A stretch of DNA of 64,000 nucleotides, taken from Xanthobacteraceae bacterium. GTDB lineage: Bacteria > Pseudomonadota > Alphaproteobacteria > Rhizobiales > Xanthobacteraceae. Of this stretch, positions 8,999-18,441 are shown piece after piece; position 1 is the first letter of the stretch, and each line of letters opens with the position of its first letter. Below the pieces are notes generated by a model. It saw only the letters and a list, made by a program, of their open reading frames with translations, made no database searches and was not told the DNA's origin. A program made the translations under genes and the position numbers. The stretch covers positions 161,598-225,597 of the forward strand of contig JARBUD010000001.1 of NCBI GenBank assembly GCA_029239875.1, read 5' to 3'.

Positions 8999-11275
8999 AT
9001 GTATGGGAAGTCTTTCAAGCTCTGGCTGCTGAGCGGCACCGTGGTGGCGACCATGCCCTTCCTGTGCGGGATGGCGCTCGCCCAGCAGGCGGCGTCCTCC
9101 GAGGAGAACACGGTCCAGCTCGACACCATCTCGGTCCAGGGCGAGGGGGACAACGGCACCGGGCCGGTCAACGGCTATGTCGCCACCCAGACCACGACGG
9201 GCATGAAGACCGACGTTCCCATCACCGAGATCCCGCAATCCGTGTCGGTGATCGGCCGCGACGAGATCGACGACCGCAAGGCGCTGAAGCTCGACGAGAT
9301 CATCCGCTACAGCGCCGGCGTGTTCGCCGCGCCCTACGGCAACGACCCCGACACCGACTGGTTCTACATCCGCGGCTTCAACGCCACCCAGACCGGCGTC
9401 TTCCTCGATAATCTCTCGCTCGCCAGCTACGCCTTCGGCGGCTTTCAGATCGATCCGTTCATGCTGGAGCGGGTCGAGATCCTCAAGGGTCCGTCCTCCG
9501 CGCTCTATGGCGGCTCGAATCCGGGCGGCCTGGTCAACATGATCAGCAAGCGCCCCGTCGATGACCGCTTCGGCTATGTCGAAGGCGGCGTCAACAACTT
9601 CGGCAACGCCTATTTCGCGTTCGACATCAACGACGTGTTCGGCGGCCGGGTCGGCGGCGGCAACGCCGATAATCCGGAAATGGCCGGCAAGGCCGCGCCC
9701 ATCGCCCTGCCCGACAACCCGGTCTGGGCCTACCGCGTCACCGGCCGCCTCGCCGGCGGCGACTACTACACCGACTATGGCGAGGACCTGCGCGGCACGA
9801 TCATGCCGCAGATCACCTACCGCCCGTCCGAGCAGACCAAGATCAACGTCTACGCCCAGTTCTCGGCGCTCGACCAGACCCACACCGGCAACGGCTTCCT
9901 GCCCTATGTCGGTACGGTGGTGCCGGCCTATTTCGGCAGGATTTCCCGCGACGCCTTCTTCGGCGAGCCGGACCTCGACAATGGCCGCTACACGCAATTC
10001 CTGCTCGGCTACGAGTTCGAGCACCAGTTCGAGAATGACTGGGTGCTCAAGTCGGCCTCGCGCTATGCCTATCTGAACAAGCACGAGATCGGCCCGTACC
10101 CCTACGGCTACGCGCCCGGCCCGTTCGGCTTCGGCAACGGCTTCACGCCGGTCGCGCCCGACAACCTGCTCTACCGCATCGGCTTCGAGGGCACGAGCGG
10201 CGTCGACGCCTTCGCCAGCGACAACAATCTCTCCAAGAAGTTCTCGACCGGGCCGGTCGACCACGACTTCCTCGTCGGCGTCGACTACAACCTCTACAAG
10301 CTGTCGAACCTGCAGGCCTCCGGCGGCGGCACGCCGATCAGCGCCACCGATCCGATCTACGGCGTGCCGCAGGGCGAGACCTTCGTCTATCTCGACCAGG
10401 AGCTCACCCAGCAGCAGCTCGGCGCCTATGTGCAGGACCAGATGCGTTTCGGCGACGGCTGGATCGTCACGCTGAACGGGCGCTACGACTATCTCGACGT
10501 CGATTCCGAAAGCCCGGCATCGCTGCCCTTCTCGCCGAACTACAAGTCGGACGACACGGCGTGGACCGGCCGCGCCGGCCTCGGCTACGAGTTCAAGAAC
10601 GGCCTCACGCCCTATGTCAGCGTGTCCAGCTTCTTCAATCCGGTCATCGGCGTCAGCGCCGTCGACGACCAGGGCCTGAAGCCGGAAGAGGGCTACCAGT
10701 ACGAGGCGGGCATCAAGTACGAGCCCACCTTCATGGATGCGCTGATCACCGCCTCGGTGTTCGAGATCAACCGCCAGAACGTGCTGGTCAGCGATCCGCT
10801 GCCGCCCTTCCTCAGCCAGCAGCTCGGCGAGGTGCGCGTCCGGGGCTTCGAGATCGAGGGCAAGGCCAACGTCACCAAGAACTTCCGGGTGCTCGCCAGC
10901 CTGACCGTGCTCGACCAGGAGATCACCGAGGACCTCGACCCGACGCTGATCGGCAACACGCCGATGACGGTGCCGGACATCCTCGCCTCGGCCTGGGCCG
11001 ACTACAAGTTCGACACCGGCTGGCTCAAGGGCGTCAGCGTCGGCGCGGGTGTGCGCTATCTGGGCTCGTCCTGGGTCGACAACGCCAACACGCTGAAGGT
11101 GCCGAGCGCCACCGTGGTCGACGCGGCGATCCGCTACGAGCAGGAAACGTGGGGCGTGGCGCTGAACGTCAGCAACATCTTCGACGAGGTGTATGTGGCC
11201 GGCTGCCAGGGCTACTCGGTCTGTGGCTATGGCGATCCCCGCACCATCACCCTCTCGGCCCACTACAAATGGTGA
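8999..11275 (+). CDS. TonB-dependent ferric-siderophore receptor, FhuA-like
   Basis: A 758-residue outer-membrane receptor that imports a ferric siderophore using TonB energy. It has a signal peptide ending near ALAQQ, a TonB-box-like stretch (VQLDTISVQ), a plug domain (TEIPQSVSVIGRDEI ... VEILKGPSSALYGGSNPGG) and a 22-strand-type barrel ending in aromatic Trp. The end carries the Cys pair and YG seen at the C-terminus of E. coli FhuA (VAGCQGYSVCGYGD), pointing to a hydroxamate siderophore. There is no N-terminal STN domain, so it cannot signal to a FecI/FecR pair; control is probably by the adjacent AraC protein. The ATG at 8999 is chosen because the signal peptide begins there. It starts the uptake operon. 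Confidence 0.93.
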   Translation: MYGKSFKLWLLSGTVVATMPFLCGMALAQQAASSEENTVQLDTISVQGEGDNGTGPVNGYVATQTTTGMKTDVPITEIPQSVSVIGRDEIDDRKALKLDEIIRYSAGVFAAPYGNDPDTDWFYIRGFNATQTGVFLDNLSLASYAFGGFQIDPFMLERVEILKGPSSALYGGSNPGGLVNMISKRPVDDRFGYVEGGVNNFGNAYFAFDINDVFGGRVGGGNADNPEMAGKAAPIALPDNPVWAYRVTGRLAGGDYYTDYGEDLRGTIMPQITYRPSEQTKINVYAQFSALDQTHTGNGFLPYVGTVVPAYFGRISRDAFFGEPDLDNGRYTQFLLGYEFEHQFENDWVLKSASRYAYLNKHEIGPYPYGYAPGPFGFGNGFTPVAPDNLLYRIGFEGTSGVDAFASDNNLSKKFSTGPVDHDFLVGVDYNLYKLSNLQASGGGTPISATDPIYGVPQGETFVYLDQELTQQQLGAYVQDQMRFGDGWIVTLNGRYDYLDVDSESPASLPFSPNYKSDDTAWTGRAGLGYEFKNGLTPYVSVSSFFNPVIGVSAVDDQGLKPEEGYQYEAGIKYEPTFMDALITASVFEINRQNVLVSDPLPPFLSQQLGEVRVRGFEIEGKANVTKNFRVLASLTVLDQEITEDLDPTLIGNTPMTVPDILASAWADYKFDTGWLKGVSVGAGVRYLGSSWVDNANTLKVPSATVVDAAIRYEQETWGVALNVSNIFDEVYVAGCQGYSVCGYGDPRTITLSAHYKW

Positions 11276-11288
11276 GAACGCGCTCCTG

Positions 11289-12083
11289 ATGCCTGCGCCT
11301 GCTTCCGGGCTCGCCTCCTTCGAGCTCGCCGATGTCCGCTACGACGTGCCGGGCCGGGCCATACTCGGCCCGGTCTCGTTGCGTCTTCAGCCCGGCCGCG
11401 TCTACGGCCTCGTCGGGCCGAACGGCTCGGGCAAGAGCACGCTGATGCGCCTGCTCGCCCGCGACCTCGCCCCCACCGCCGGGGAGGTGCGCTTCGCCGG
11501 CCGGCCGACCGATGACTGGGGCGACCGCGCCTTCGCCCGCAAGGTCGCCTTCATGCCGCAGTTCACGCCCGCCTCCGACGGGCTGAACGTGCGCGAACTG
11601 GTGGCGCTCGGCCGCTATCCCTGGCACGGCATGCTCGGGCGCTTCACGCCGGCCGACGCGACGAAGGTGGAGGACGCGCTGGCGCGCACCGATCTCGGCG
11701 GCCTCGCCGAGCGGGCGGTCGACACGCTCTCCGGCGGCGAGCGCCAGCGCGCATGGCTGGCGCTGATGCTGGCGCAGGACCCGGAATGGCTGCTGCTCGA
11801 TGAGCCGACCTCGGCGCTCGACATCGCCCATCAGGAGGAGATGCTGAAGCTCGTGCGCGGCCTCTCTCACGAACGCGGCCTCGCCGTCGTCGTGGTGCTG
11901 CACGACATCAACCTCGCGGCGCGCTATTGCGACGAGATCGTCGCGCTCGGCCGCGGCGCCATCGTCGCCCACGCGGCGGCGGGCGAGATCATGCGGCCGG
12001 ACCTGCTCTCCGCCATCTACGGCCTGCCCATGGGCGTCTTCGCCCACCCGGTCAGCGGCACGCCGATCGGCTATATCGCGTGA
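11289..12083 (+). CDS. fhuC: Ferric-siderophore ABC transporter ATPase, FhuC-like
   Basis: A 264-residue cytoplasmic ATPase of the FecE/FhuC/BtuD group that drives siderophore import. It shows Walker A (GPNGSGKST, about residues 43-51), the signature LSGGERQR, Walker B with LLLDEPTSALDIAHQEE and the switch His in VVVLHDINLAARYCDEI. It starts 13 bases after the receptor stop, and its own stop overlaps the GTG start of fhuD, so it is translationally coupled. It is the only FhuC-type ATPase in the window and may also serve the second permease at 23027. Confidence 0.93.
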   Translation: MPAPASGLASFELADVRYDVPGRAILGPVSLRLQPGRVYGLVGPNGSGKSTLMRLLARDLAPTAGEVRFAGRPTDDWGDRAFARKVAFMPQFTPASDGLNVRELVALGRYPWHGMLGRFTPADATKVEDALARTDLGGLAERAVDTLSGGERQRAWLALMLAQDPEWLLLDEPTSALDIAHQEEMLKLVRGLSHERGLAVVVVLHDINLAARYCDEIVALGRGAIVAHAAAGEIMRPDLLSAIYGLPMGVFAHPVSGTPIGYIA

Positions 12084-12964
12084 GTCTTCCTCATCCGATA
12101 AGCCGCCGCGCGCTCATCGCCGCCGGCGCCGCGCTGGCTTTGCCGGACCTCGCCCGGGCCGCATCGACGCGCGCGGCGACGCTCGACTGGGCGATCCTGG
12201 AGACGCTGCTGGCCCTCGGCTATCCCCCCGTCGCCGCCACCGAGCTGGTCCAGTTCCGCGACATCGCGGTCGAGCCGCCTGTGCCCGACAGCGTCGCCGA
12301 TCTCGGCCTGCGCGGCCTGCCGAATCTCGAGACGCTGCTGCTGGCGCGGCCGGACGTCATCTTCAATTCCAATTTCTACGTCGCGCTGGAGCCGCGCCTT
12401 GCCCGCATCGCGCCGGTGGAGAGCTTTGCGCTCTATCTTCCCGGCCGCGCACCCTTCGAGCCGATGGCCGCGATGACCCGCGCCATCGCCACGCGGCTCG
12501 GTACGCCCGAGGCGGCGGACGCTTTGCTCGGCCGGGCGGAAGCCGAATTCACCGCCTTGCGCCGCCGCCTCTCCGGCGTCGCCCGGCCAGTGCTGCCGCT
12601 CAATTTCGGCGATGCCCGGCATTTCCGCAGCTTCGGCTTCGACAGCATGATCGGGGAGGCGCTGCCCCGGCTCGGTCTCACCAACGCCTGGGCCGAGCCG
12701 ACCAGCTATTCCGCCACCGCGCCGGTCGGCATCGAAGCGCTGGCACGTTACGAGGACGCCTTCATCGCCGTCATCGGCCCGACACCGCCGGACGTCGAGC
12801 CGGTGCTGGCGCGCAGCCCCTTCTGGCGGGCGCTGCCGGCGGTGAAGGCCCGGCGCGTGCTCCGGCTCGGCCCGGTCGATCCGTTCGGCGCCATTCCGTC
12901 CTCCCTCCGCTTCGCCCGGCTGCTGGCGGAAGCGCTGGAAGCCCAAGGCGCGACCCGTGGCTGA
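12080..12964 (+). CDS. fhuD: Periplasmic siderophore-binding protein, FhuD-like
   Basis: A 294-residue binding protein that carries the ferric siderophore from receptor to permease. The start is a GTG that overlaps the previous stop (GTGA). It opens with SRRALIAAGAALALPDLARA, a twin-arginine-like signal. The body shows the periplasmic-binding-protein fold of helical-backbone type: ETLLALGYPPVAATELVQF, NLETLLLARPDVIFNS and the closing FGAIPSSLRFARLLAEAL. FhuD-like proteins bind hydroxamates. It is coupled on both sides, since fhuB begins before its stop codon. Confidence 0.9.
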   Translation: MSLPHPISRRALIAAGAALALPDLARAASTRAATLDWAILETLLALGYPPVAATELVQFRDIAVEPPVPDSVADLGLRGLPNLETLLLARPDVIFNSNFYVALEPRLARIAPVESFALYLPGRAPFEPMAAMTRAIATRLGTPEAADALLGRAEAEFTALRRRLSGVARPVLPLNFGDARHFRSFGFDSMIGEALPRLGLTNAWAEPTSYSATAPVGIEALARYEDAFIAVIGPTPPDVEPVLARSPFWRALPAVKARRVLRLGPVDPFGAIPSSLRFARLLAEALEAQGATRG

Positions 12965-14909
12965 GGTGCTGTTCCATCGGCTATGGGCTGTCATCGCCTT
13001 CCTCGCCGGCGCAGCGGCGGTGGCGGCGATGGCGCTGCGCCCGAGCGTGCCGGGCCTCGACGACGTCATCCTCTGGCAGGTCGAGCTGCCGCGCGCGGCG
13101 GTCGCGCTGCTCGCGGGCGCCGCGCTGGGCCTGTCCGGAGCGCTGCTCCAGCGCGTGCTGCGCAACCCCATTGCCGATCCATCGACACTCGGCATCGCCT
13201 CGGGCGCGCAACTGGCGCTGGCGCTCGCCTTCGCCTTCGCGCCGTCGCTGGTGGAGACGAGCCGCGAGGGCGTGGCGCTGGCAGGCGGGGCCGGCGCCGC
13301 GGCGCTGGTGCTGGCGCTCGGCTGGCGGCGCGGGCTCGATCCGGTCGCCGTCGTGCTGTCCGGCATGATGATCGCGCTGGTCGCCGGGGCGCTGAGTGCG
13401 ACGCTGATCCTCGCCCGCGGCGACTATGTGCTCTCGCTGTTCATCTGGGGCGCCGGCGCGCTCGACCAGCAGGGTTGGGACAGCGCGGTGACCATCGGCA
13501 CGCGCCTCGCCCTCGGCCTCGCCGCCGCCGCCTTGCTGGCGCGCCCGCTGGCGCTGCTGGGGCTGGACGACACCGGCGCCCGCGCCCTCGGCCTCAACCT
13601 CGCCGGGGCGCGGCTGGCGGCGATGGCGGTCGCGGTCTGGCTGGCGGCGAGCGTGACCGCCGAGGTCGGCATCATCGGCTTCGTCGGCCTCGCCGCGCCC
13701 GCCTTCGCCCGGCTCGCCGGCGCGCGCACCTCGCGCCAGATCGCGCTCACCGCCCCGCTGATGGGCGCGCTGGTGCTCTTGCTCACCGACAGCCTCATGC
13801 AGCTCGCCGGCTCGAACGGTCGCGATCTCGCGCCGACCGGCGCCGCCACCGCCCTGCTCGGCGGGCCGCTGCTGCTCTGGCTGCTGCCGAAGGTCCACGC
13901 AGTCGACCGGCTGCGCCATGCCGCCGCCGCTGCCGCGCATTTCCGCCGGCTGCGCCGGCCGGTGGTCGCGCTCGGCCTGCTGGCGCTCGCCACCCTGCTG
14001 CTGTCGATCGCCGCGCTCATGATCGGCCGCACCGCCGAGGGCTGGCACGTCGCGAGCGGCGAAGTGTTCTGGGAGCTGCTGCCCTTCCGCGGCCCGCGCC
14101 TCGTCGCCGCCGGCTCAGCCGGGGCGATGCTGGCGGCGGCGGGGCTCATCCTCCAGCGCATGACCGGCAACCCGATGGCGAGCCCGGAAGTGCTCGGGGT
14201 GAGCGCCGGCGGCGGGGTCGGCCTCGCCGCGCTGCTCATCGCCGGCGCCGCGGTCGGGCCGATGCTGGTGCTCGGCATGGGCGCCGGCGCGCTCGCCGTG
14301 CTCGTGCTCATGCTGACGGTCGCCGCCCGCTCCGGCTTCGGGCCGGAACGGCTGCTGCTCGCCGGCCTCGCCTGCGGCGCGCTGTGCATGGCGATCATCT
14401 CCACCGTGCTCTCCAGCGGCGGCATGACCGCCTACATGCTGCTCGTCTGGATGTCCGGCTCGACCAACCGGGTCGGGCCGTTCGAGGCGTGGACGGCGGC
14501 CATCGCCCTCCTCGTCCTCGTCGCGCCGCTGTTCCTGCTGACGCGCTGGATGACGGTCCTGCCGCTCGGCGGTCGTGCCAGCCGCGGCCTCGGCGTGCCG
14601 GTGCGCAGCGCGCGACTGACGCTCGCCGTGCTGGCGGCGCTGCTCACCGCCACGGCTTCCTTCGTCGTCGGACCCTTGAGCCTGATCGGCCTGATGGCAC
14701 CGCACCTCGCCCGCATGACCGGCTTCTCCCGCGCCCGCGACCAGCTTGCCGCAGCGCTCCTGCTCGGTGCCGCGCTTCTGATCCTCGCCGACTGGCTCGC
14801 CCGCCTCGTGGTCTTCCCCTATCAGGTGCCGACCGGCCTCTTCGCCGCGCTGATCGGCGCTCCCTACCTCATCTGGCTGCTCCACCGCGGAGGCTCGCGC
14901 CATGACTGA
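12957..14909 (+). CDS. fhuB: Siderophore ABC permease, FhuB-like double-length protein
   Basis: A 650-residue inner-membrane permease made of two fused FecCD halves, as in E. coli FhuB, so one polypeptide replaces a permease dimer. The halves are recognisable from repeated motifs: LRNPIADPSTLGIASGAQ in the first and MTGNPMASPEVLGVSAGGG in the second, each followed by later GLAAPAFARL / GLMAPHLARM ATPase-contact loops. The start is a GTG inside the end of fhuD (8-base overlap). It works with FhuC and FhuD. The downstream reductase gene again overlaps by 8 bases. Confidence 0.93.
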   Translation: MAEVLFHRLWAVIAFLAGAAAVAAMALRPSVPGLDDVILWQVELPRAAVALLAGAALGLSGALLQRVLRNPIADPSTLGIASGAQLALALAFAFAPSLVETSREGVALAGGAGAAALVLALGWRRGLDPVAVVLSGMMIALVAGALSATLILARGDYVLSLFIWGAGALDQQGWDSAVTIGTRLALGLAAAALLARPLALLGLDDTGARALGLNLAGARLAAMAVAVWLAASVTAEVGIIGFVGLAAPAFARLAGARTSRQIALTAPLMGALVLLLTDSLMQLAGSNGRDLAPTGAATALLGGPLLLWLLPKVHAVDRLRHAAAAAAHFRRLRRPVVALGLLALATLLLSIAALMIGRTAEGWHVASGEVFWELLPFRGPRLVAAGSAGAMLAAAGLILQRMTGNPMASPEVLGVSAGGGVGLAALLIAGAAVGPMLVLGMGAGALAVLVLMLTVAARSGFGPERLLLAGLACGALCMAIISTVLSSGGMTAYMLLVWMSGSTNRVGPFEAWTAAIALLVLVAPLFLLTRWMTVLPLGGRASRGLGVPVRSARLTLAVLAALLTATASFVVGPLSLIGLMAPHLARMTGFSRARDQLAAALLLGAALLILADWLARLVVFPYQVPTGLFAALIGAPYLIWLLHRGGSRHD

Positions 14910-16014
14910 ATCCCCGCTCGTCACCGAGGCCCGAGTGCCGCTCGCCGATCCCCTCGCGATGGCGCAGAAGCTCTGCGCCCATTTCGTCGAGCACGGCACG
15001 GTGACGCTGACGGACACGGGCGGGATGGTCGAGAGCCCGTTCGGACGCGCCGTGCTGCGGGCGGAAGGCGCGCATCTGCATCTGCGCGCCGAGGCCAATG
15101 ACGACGCCACGCTCTATGTCGTGCGCAACGCGCTGGCCGAGCATCTGGCGATGTTCATCAGCGGGGACCTGCCGTCCTTCACCTGGTCGGGCGAGGCGGC
15201 GGCGCAACGCACCATTCCCTTCTTCCACGAGATGCGGGTTCTCGGCACGAGGCAGGTCACGCCGAGGATGCGACGCGTCACGCTGGCTGGCGGCAATGTC
15301 GCCGCCTTCGAGGACGGCGCCGGCCTGCATGTGCGCCTGCTCATTCCGCCGGCGGGTCGCGCGCCGGTCTGGCCGAGCGCAGCGCCGGACGGGCGCACGC
15401 TCTGGCCGAAGGGCGAGGACGCGCTCATCCGCCGCGTCTACACCGTGCGCCGGGTCGACCGCGCGGCGGGCAGCATCGACATCGACATGGTGCTGCACGA
15501 GGACGACCACGCTGAACCCCATTTGGCCCCCGGCTCGACCTGGGCGGCGAGCGCGCAGCCGGGCGATCCGGTCGGGGTGATGGGTCCCGGCGGCGGCCTG
15601 CCGCCAGAGGCCGACTGGTACGTGCTCGCCGGCGACGAGACCGCGCTGCCGGTCATCGCCCGCATCGCGGAAAACCTGCCGGCCAGCTGCCGGGTGCATG
15701 CCCTCGTCGAGGTGGCGGACGCCGCTGAGGAGCAGCCGATCCTCTCCCGCGCCGACCTCCGTCTTTCCTGGCTGCACCGCGACGACGCGCCGGCGGGCTC
15801 GACGGACTTGCTGGAGCGCGCACTTCGCGCCATGGATTGGCCGGCCGAGGGAAGCGGTCACGTACTGGCCGGCTGCGAGCACCGGGCGGCGCGGGCGATC
15901 CGCGCCTTCCTTGCCGGCGAGCGCGGCATGGCGAAGAAGGACGTCCACGTCGCCGCCTATTGGCGACTGGGACGCGGCGGCGACACCGCCGCCGAGGAGC
16001 AGGATCGGGAATGA
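14902..16014 (+). CDS. DUF2218 / siderophore-interacting protein fusion (ferric-siderophore reductase)
   Basis: A 370-residue cytoplasmic flavoprotein that probably releases iron by reducing the ferric siderophore with NAD(P)H. Residues about 8-100 form a DUF2218 domain (small, SIP-associated). The rest is the SIP/ViuB flavoreductase: a FAD domain with RRVYTVRR and DIDMVLHEDD, then a nucleotide domain with YVLAGDETALPVIARI and a closing VHVAAYWRLGR. The gene is embedded in the transport operon, overlapping fhuB by 8 bases, so reduction is coupled to import. The reductase call rests on family knowledge, as no biochemical specificity can be read. Confidence 0.9.
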   Translation: MTESPLVTEARVPLADPLAMAQKLCAHFVEHGTVTLTDTGGMVESPFGRAVLRAEGAHLHLRAEANDDATLYVVRNALAEHLAMFISGDLPSFTWSGEAAAQRTIPFFHEMRVLGTRQVTPRMRRVTLAGGNVAAFEDGAGLHVRLLIPPAGRAPVWPSAAPDGRTLWPKGEDALIRRVYTVRRVDRAAGSIDIDMVLHEDDHAEPHLAPGSTWAASAQPGDPVGVMGPGGGLPPEADWYVLAGDETALPVIARIAENLPASCRVHALVEVADAAEEQPILSRADLRLSWLHRDDAPAGSTDLLERALRAMDWPAEGSGHVLAGCEHRAARAIRAFLAGERGMAKKDVHVAAYWRLGRGGDTAAEEQDRE

Positions 16015-16057
16015 CGATTTCGACGACGGCCTTCGCAGCGCGCCGGGAGCGCCCCTC

Positions 16058-17794
16058 ATGCTGAAGGCCTTCTTCGCCTATTACCGCCCGCACAAGCGGC
16101 TGTTCCTGCTCGACTTCGGCTGCGCCGTGCTGTCCGGGCTGCTGGAGCTCGGCTTTCCCATGGCGATGAAGGCCTTCGTCGACCTGCTGCTGCCGCAGGG
16201 CGACATCCAGCTCATCGTCCTCGCCGCCCTCGGCCTGCTCGCCATCTACGCGCTCAACACCGGCCTCATGGCCATCGTCACCTATTGGGGCCACGTGCTC
16301 GGCATCAACATCGAGACCGAGATGCGCGAGCGGGCCTTCGACCACCTGCAGAAACTCTCCTTCCGCTTCTACGACAACTACAAGACCGGCCACCTCGTCG
16401 CCCGCGTCACCAAGGATCTGGAGGAGATCGGCGAGATCGCCCATCACGGGCCGGAGGACCTGTTCATCGCGGTGATGACCTTCATCGGCGCCTTCCTCCT
16501 GATGCTCTGGGTGCATCCGCCGCTGGCGCTGCTCACCGCGCTGATTGTCCCACTCACCGCCCTCGTCGTCACCCGCTATGGCGGGCGCATGACGCAGAAC
16601 TGGCAGGCGCAGTTCGGCCGCGTCGGCGCCTTCAACGTGCGGCTGGAGGAGAATATCGGCGGCATCCGCGTGGTGCAGGCCTTCGGCAACGAGGCCTATG
16701 AGCGCCAGCTCTTCGCCGGCGACAATGCGCGCTACCGCGACACCAAGCTCGACGCCTACCGCATCATGGCGGCGAGCCAGGCGCTGAACTACATGGCGAT
16801 GCGCATCGTCCAGCTCGCGGTGATGCTGGCCGGCAGCTGGTTCGTGGTGCAGGGCACGCTGTCGATCGGCGGCTTCGTCGGCTTCCTGCTGCTGGTCGCG
16901 GTGTTCTACCGCCCGCTCGACAAGATCGCCGCGGTGATCGAGACCTATCCGAAGGGCATCGCCGGCTTCCGCCGCTACCAGGAACTGCTCGCCACCGAGC
17001 CGGACATCGCCGACCGTCCGGACGCGCAGGCGGTCGGGCATCTGCGCGGCGACATTCGCTTGGAAGGCGTGCGCTTCGGCTACACGCCGGACCGGCCGAT
17101 CCTCGGCAATATCGACCTCTCCCTCGGCGCCGGCGAGACGGTGGCCTTCGTCGGCCCGTCCGGCGCCGGCAAGACCACGCTGCTCTCCCTGCTGCCGCGC
17201 TTCTACGAGGTCGATTCGGGGCGCATCTCGATCGACGGCATCGACATACGCGACATGACGCTCGCCTCGCTGCGCCGGAACATCGGCATCGTGCAGCAGG
17301 ACGTGTTCCTGTTCGGCGGCACCATCCGCGAGAACATCGCCTATGGCAGGCTCGACGCCACCGAGGAGGAGATCCTCGCCGCCGCCCGCCGCGCCCGGCT
17401 CGACGGCCTCATCGCCGAGTTGCCGGATGGGCTGGAGACGCTGATCGGCGAGCGCGGCGTGAAGCTGTCGGGCGGGCAGAAGCAGCGGCTCGCCATCGCC
17501 CGCATCTTCCTCAAGGACCCACCGATCCTCATCCTCGACGAGGCGACCTCTGCGCTCGACACCCCTACCGAGCGCGAGATTCAGAAGTCGCTGGACGAAT
17601 TGGCCCGCGGGCGCACCACGCTGGTCATCGCCCACCGCCTCGCCACCATCCGCGACGCCGACCGCATCGTGGTAGTGACCGCCGACGGCATCGCCGAGCA
17701 GGGCTCGCATGCAGCGCTGCTCGCGAAGCGCGGGCTCTACAGCCGGCTGCACCAGGCGCAGTTCCGCGAGGAGGCCCTTACCGGCCGGGACTGA
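16058..17794 (+). CDS. ABC transporter, fused membrane and ATPase domains (exporter fold)
   Basis: A 578-residue half-transporter, probably a homodimer. The first 310 or so residues hold six membrane segments (VLSGLLELGFPMAMKAFV; LIVLAALGLLAIYALNTGLMA). The ATPase half has Walker A GPSGAGKTT, signature LSGGQKQR and Walker B ILILDEATSALD. The fold is that of exporters, yet the gene follows a siderophore reductase gene directly. In mycobacteria IrtA/IrtB combine a SIP domain with this same fold and import carboxymycobactin, and YbtPQ is similar. Siderophore import is therefore as plausible as export. The start ATG at 16058 has CGGGAG in front; the longer open frame overlaps the reductase gene and is rejected. 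Confidence 0.88.
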   Translation: MLKAFFAYYRPHKRLFLLDFGCAVLSGLLELGFPMAMKAFVDLLLPQGDIQLIVLAALGLLAIYALNTGLMAIVTYWGHVLGINIETEMRERAFDHLQKLSFRFYDNYKTGHLVARVTKDLEEIGEIAHHGPEDLFIAVMTFIGAFLLMLWVHPPLALLTALIVPLTALVVTRYGGRMTQNWQAQFGRVGAFNVRLEENIGGIRVVQAFGNEAYERQLFAGDNARYRDTKLDAYRIMAASQALNYMAMRIVQLAVMLAGSWFVVQGTLSIGGFVGFLLLVAVFYRPLDKIAAVIETYPKGIAGFRRYQELLATEPDIADRPDAQAVGHLRGDIRLEGVRFGYTPDRPILGNIDLSLGAGETVAFVGPSGAGKTTLLSLLPRFYEVDSGRISIDGIDIRDMTLASLRRNIGIVQQDVFLFGGTIRENIAYGRLDATEEEILAAARRARLDGLIAELPDGLETLIGERGVKLSGGQKQRLAIARIFLKDPPILILDEATSALDTPTEREIQKSLDELARGRTTLVIAHRLATIRDADRIVVVTADGIAEQGSHAALLAKRGLYSRLHQAQFREEALTGRD

Positions 17795-17910
17795 GCCGAC
17801 GCCTGCGGATCGGCTTTTCTTTGGAATACATATAAACTATTGAAATTGCAGCACTATATTCGAGGTGCTATGCATCCCGGACGGCCGCGAGCGGCCGCTT
17901 CCCGCAAAGG

Positions 17911-18441
17911 ATGCCTCGAGTGAAGAAGCCTCCGCGCCCCATCCTCGCCGCCTTCGGCGACGAGCAGCCGCGTCTTGCGCGGATGCTGCAGGGACGGGTG
18001 CGTTGCGGCGCCACCGCGGCGGACCTGCTGCAGGACGTCTGGCTCAAGCTCGCCGGCCGGGAGGCCGAACCCGCCGTCGGCGCGGTGAACGATCCGCACG
18101 CCTTCGTGCGCGGCGTCGCCCGCAACGCCGCCATCGACCATCTGCGCAAGGAGCGCCGGCGCGCCGACATCGACGCCGAGGTGAACGGGCTCCTGTGGGA
18201 GAGCGTCGACGAGGCTTCGCCCGAGCGCATCCTCATGGGGCGCGAGGCGCTGGCCGAAATCCGCCGCACGCTCGACCGCATGCCGGCGCAGAGCCGCGAG
18301 ATCTTCCTGATGAACCGCTTCGGCGGCAAGACCCACAAGGCCATCGCCCAGGAGCTCGGCATCGCCGAGCAGACGGTGCACTACCATATCCGCCGGGTGC
18401 TCGACGCGCTGGCGCGCTGCCGCGACGCGCTGCCCGACTAG
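17911..18441 (+). CDS. ECF sigma factor, FecI-like
   Basis: A 176-residue extracytoplasmic-function sigma factor of the iron-starvation group. Region 2 is at about residues 18-85 (DLLQDVWLKLAG, AFVRGVARNAAIDHLRKERRR). Region 4 is at about 115-170 (LDRMPAQSREIFLMNRFGGKTHKAIAQELGIAEQTVHYHIRRVL). It is followed by a FecR-like gene and a receptor with a signalling domain, the standard cell-surface signalling trio. An AT-rich stretch at about 17818-17865 is the likely promoter and probable site of iron repression. It would switch on the receptor gene at 19727. Confidence 0.92.
   Translation: MPRVKKPPRPILAAFGDEQPRLARMLQGRVRCGATAADLLQDVWLKLAGREAEPAVGAVNDPHAFVRGVARNAAIDHLRKERRRADIDAEVNGLLWESVDEASPERILMGREALAEIRRTLDRMPAQSREIFLMNRFGGKTHKAIAQELGIAEQTVHYHIRRVLDALARCRDALPD

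Noticed and set aside
15653..17752. Long minus-strand frame opposite the ABC exporter-fold gene
   Set aside because: Shadow frame; the plus strand has Walker A, signature and Walker B motifs.
17815..17870. Possible Fur/Irr/RirA box before fecI
   Set aside because: The stretch is AT-rich and in the right place, but no convincing match to a known iron-box consensus could be made by eye.
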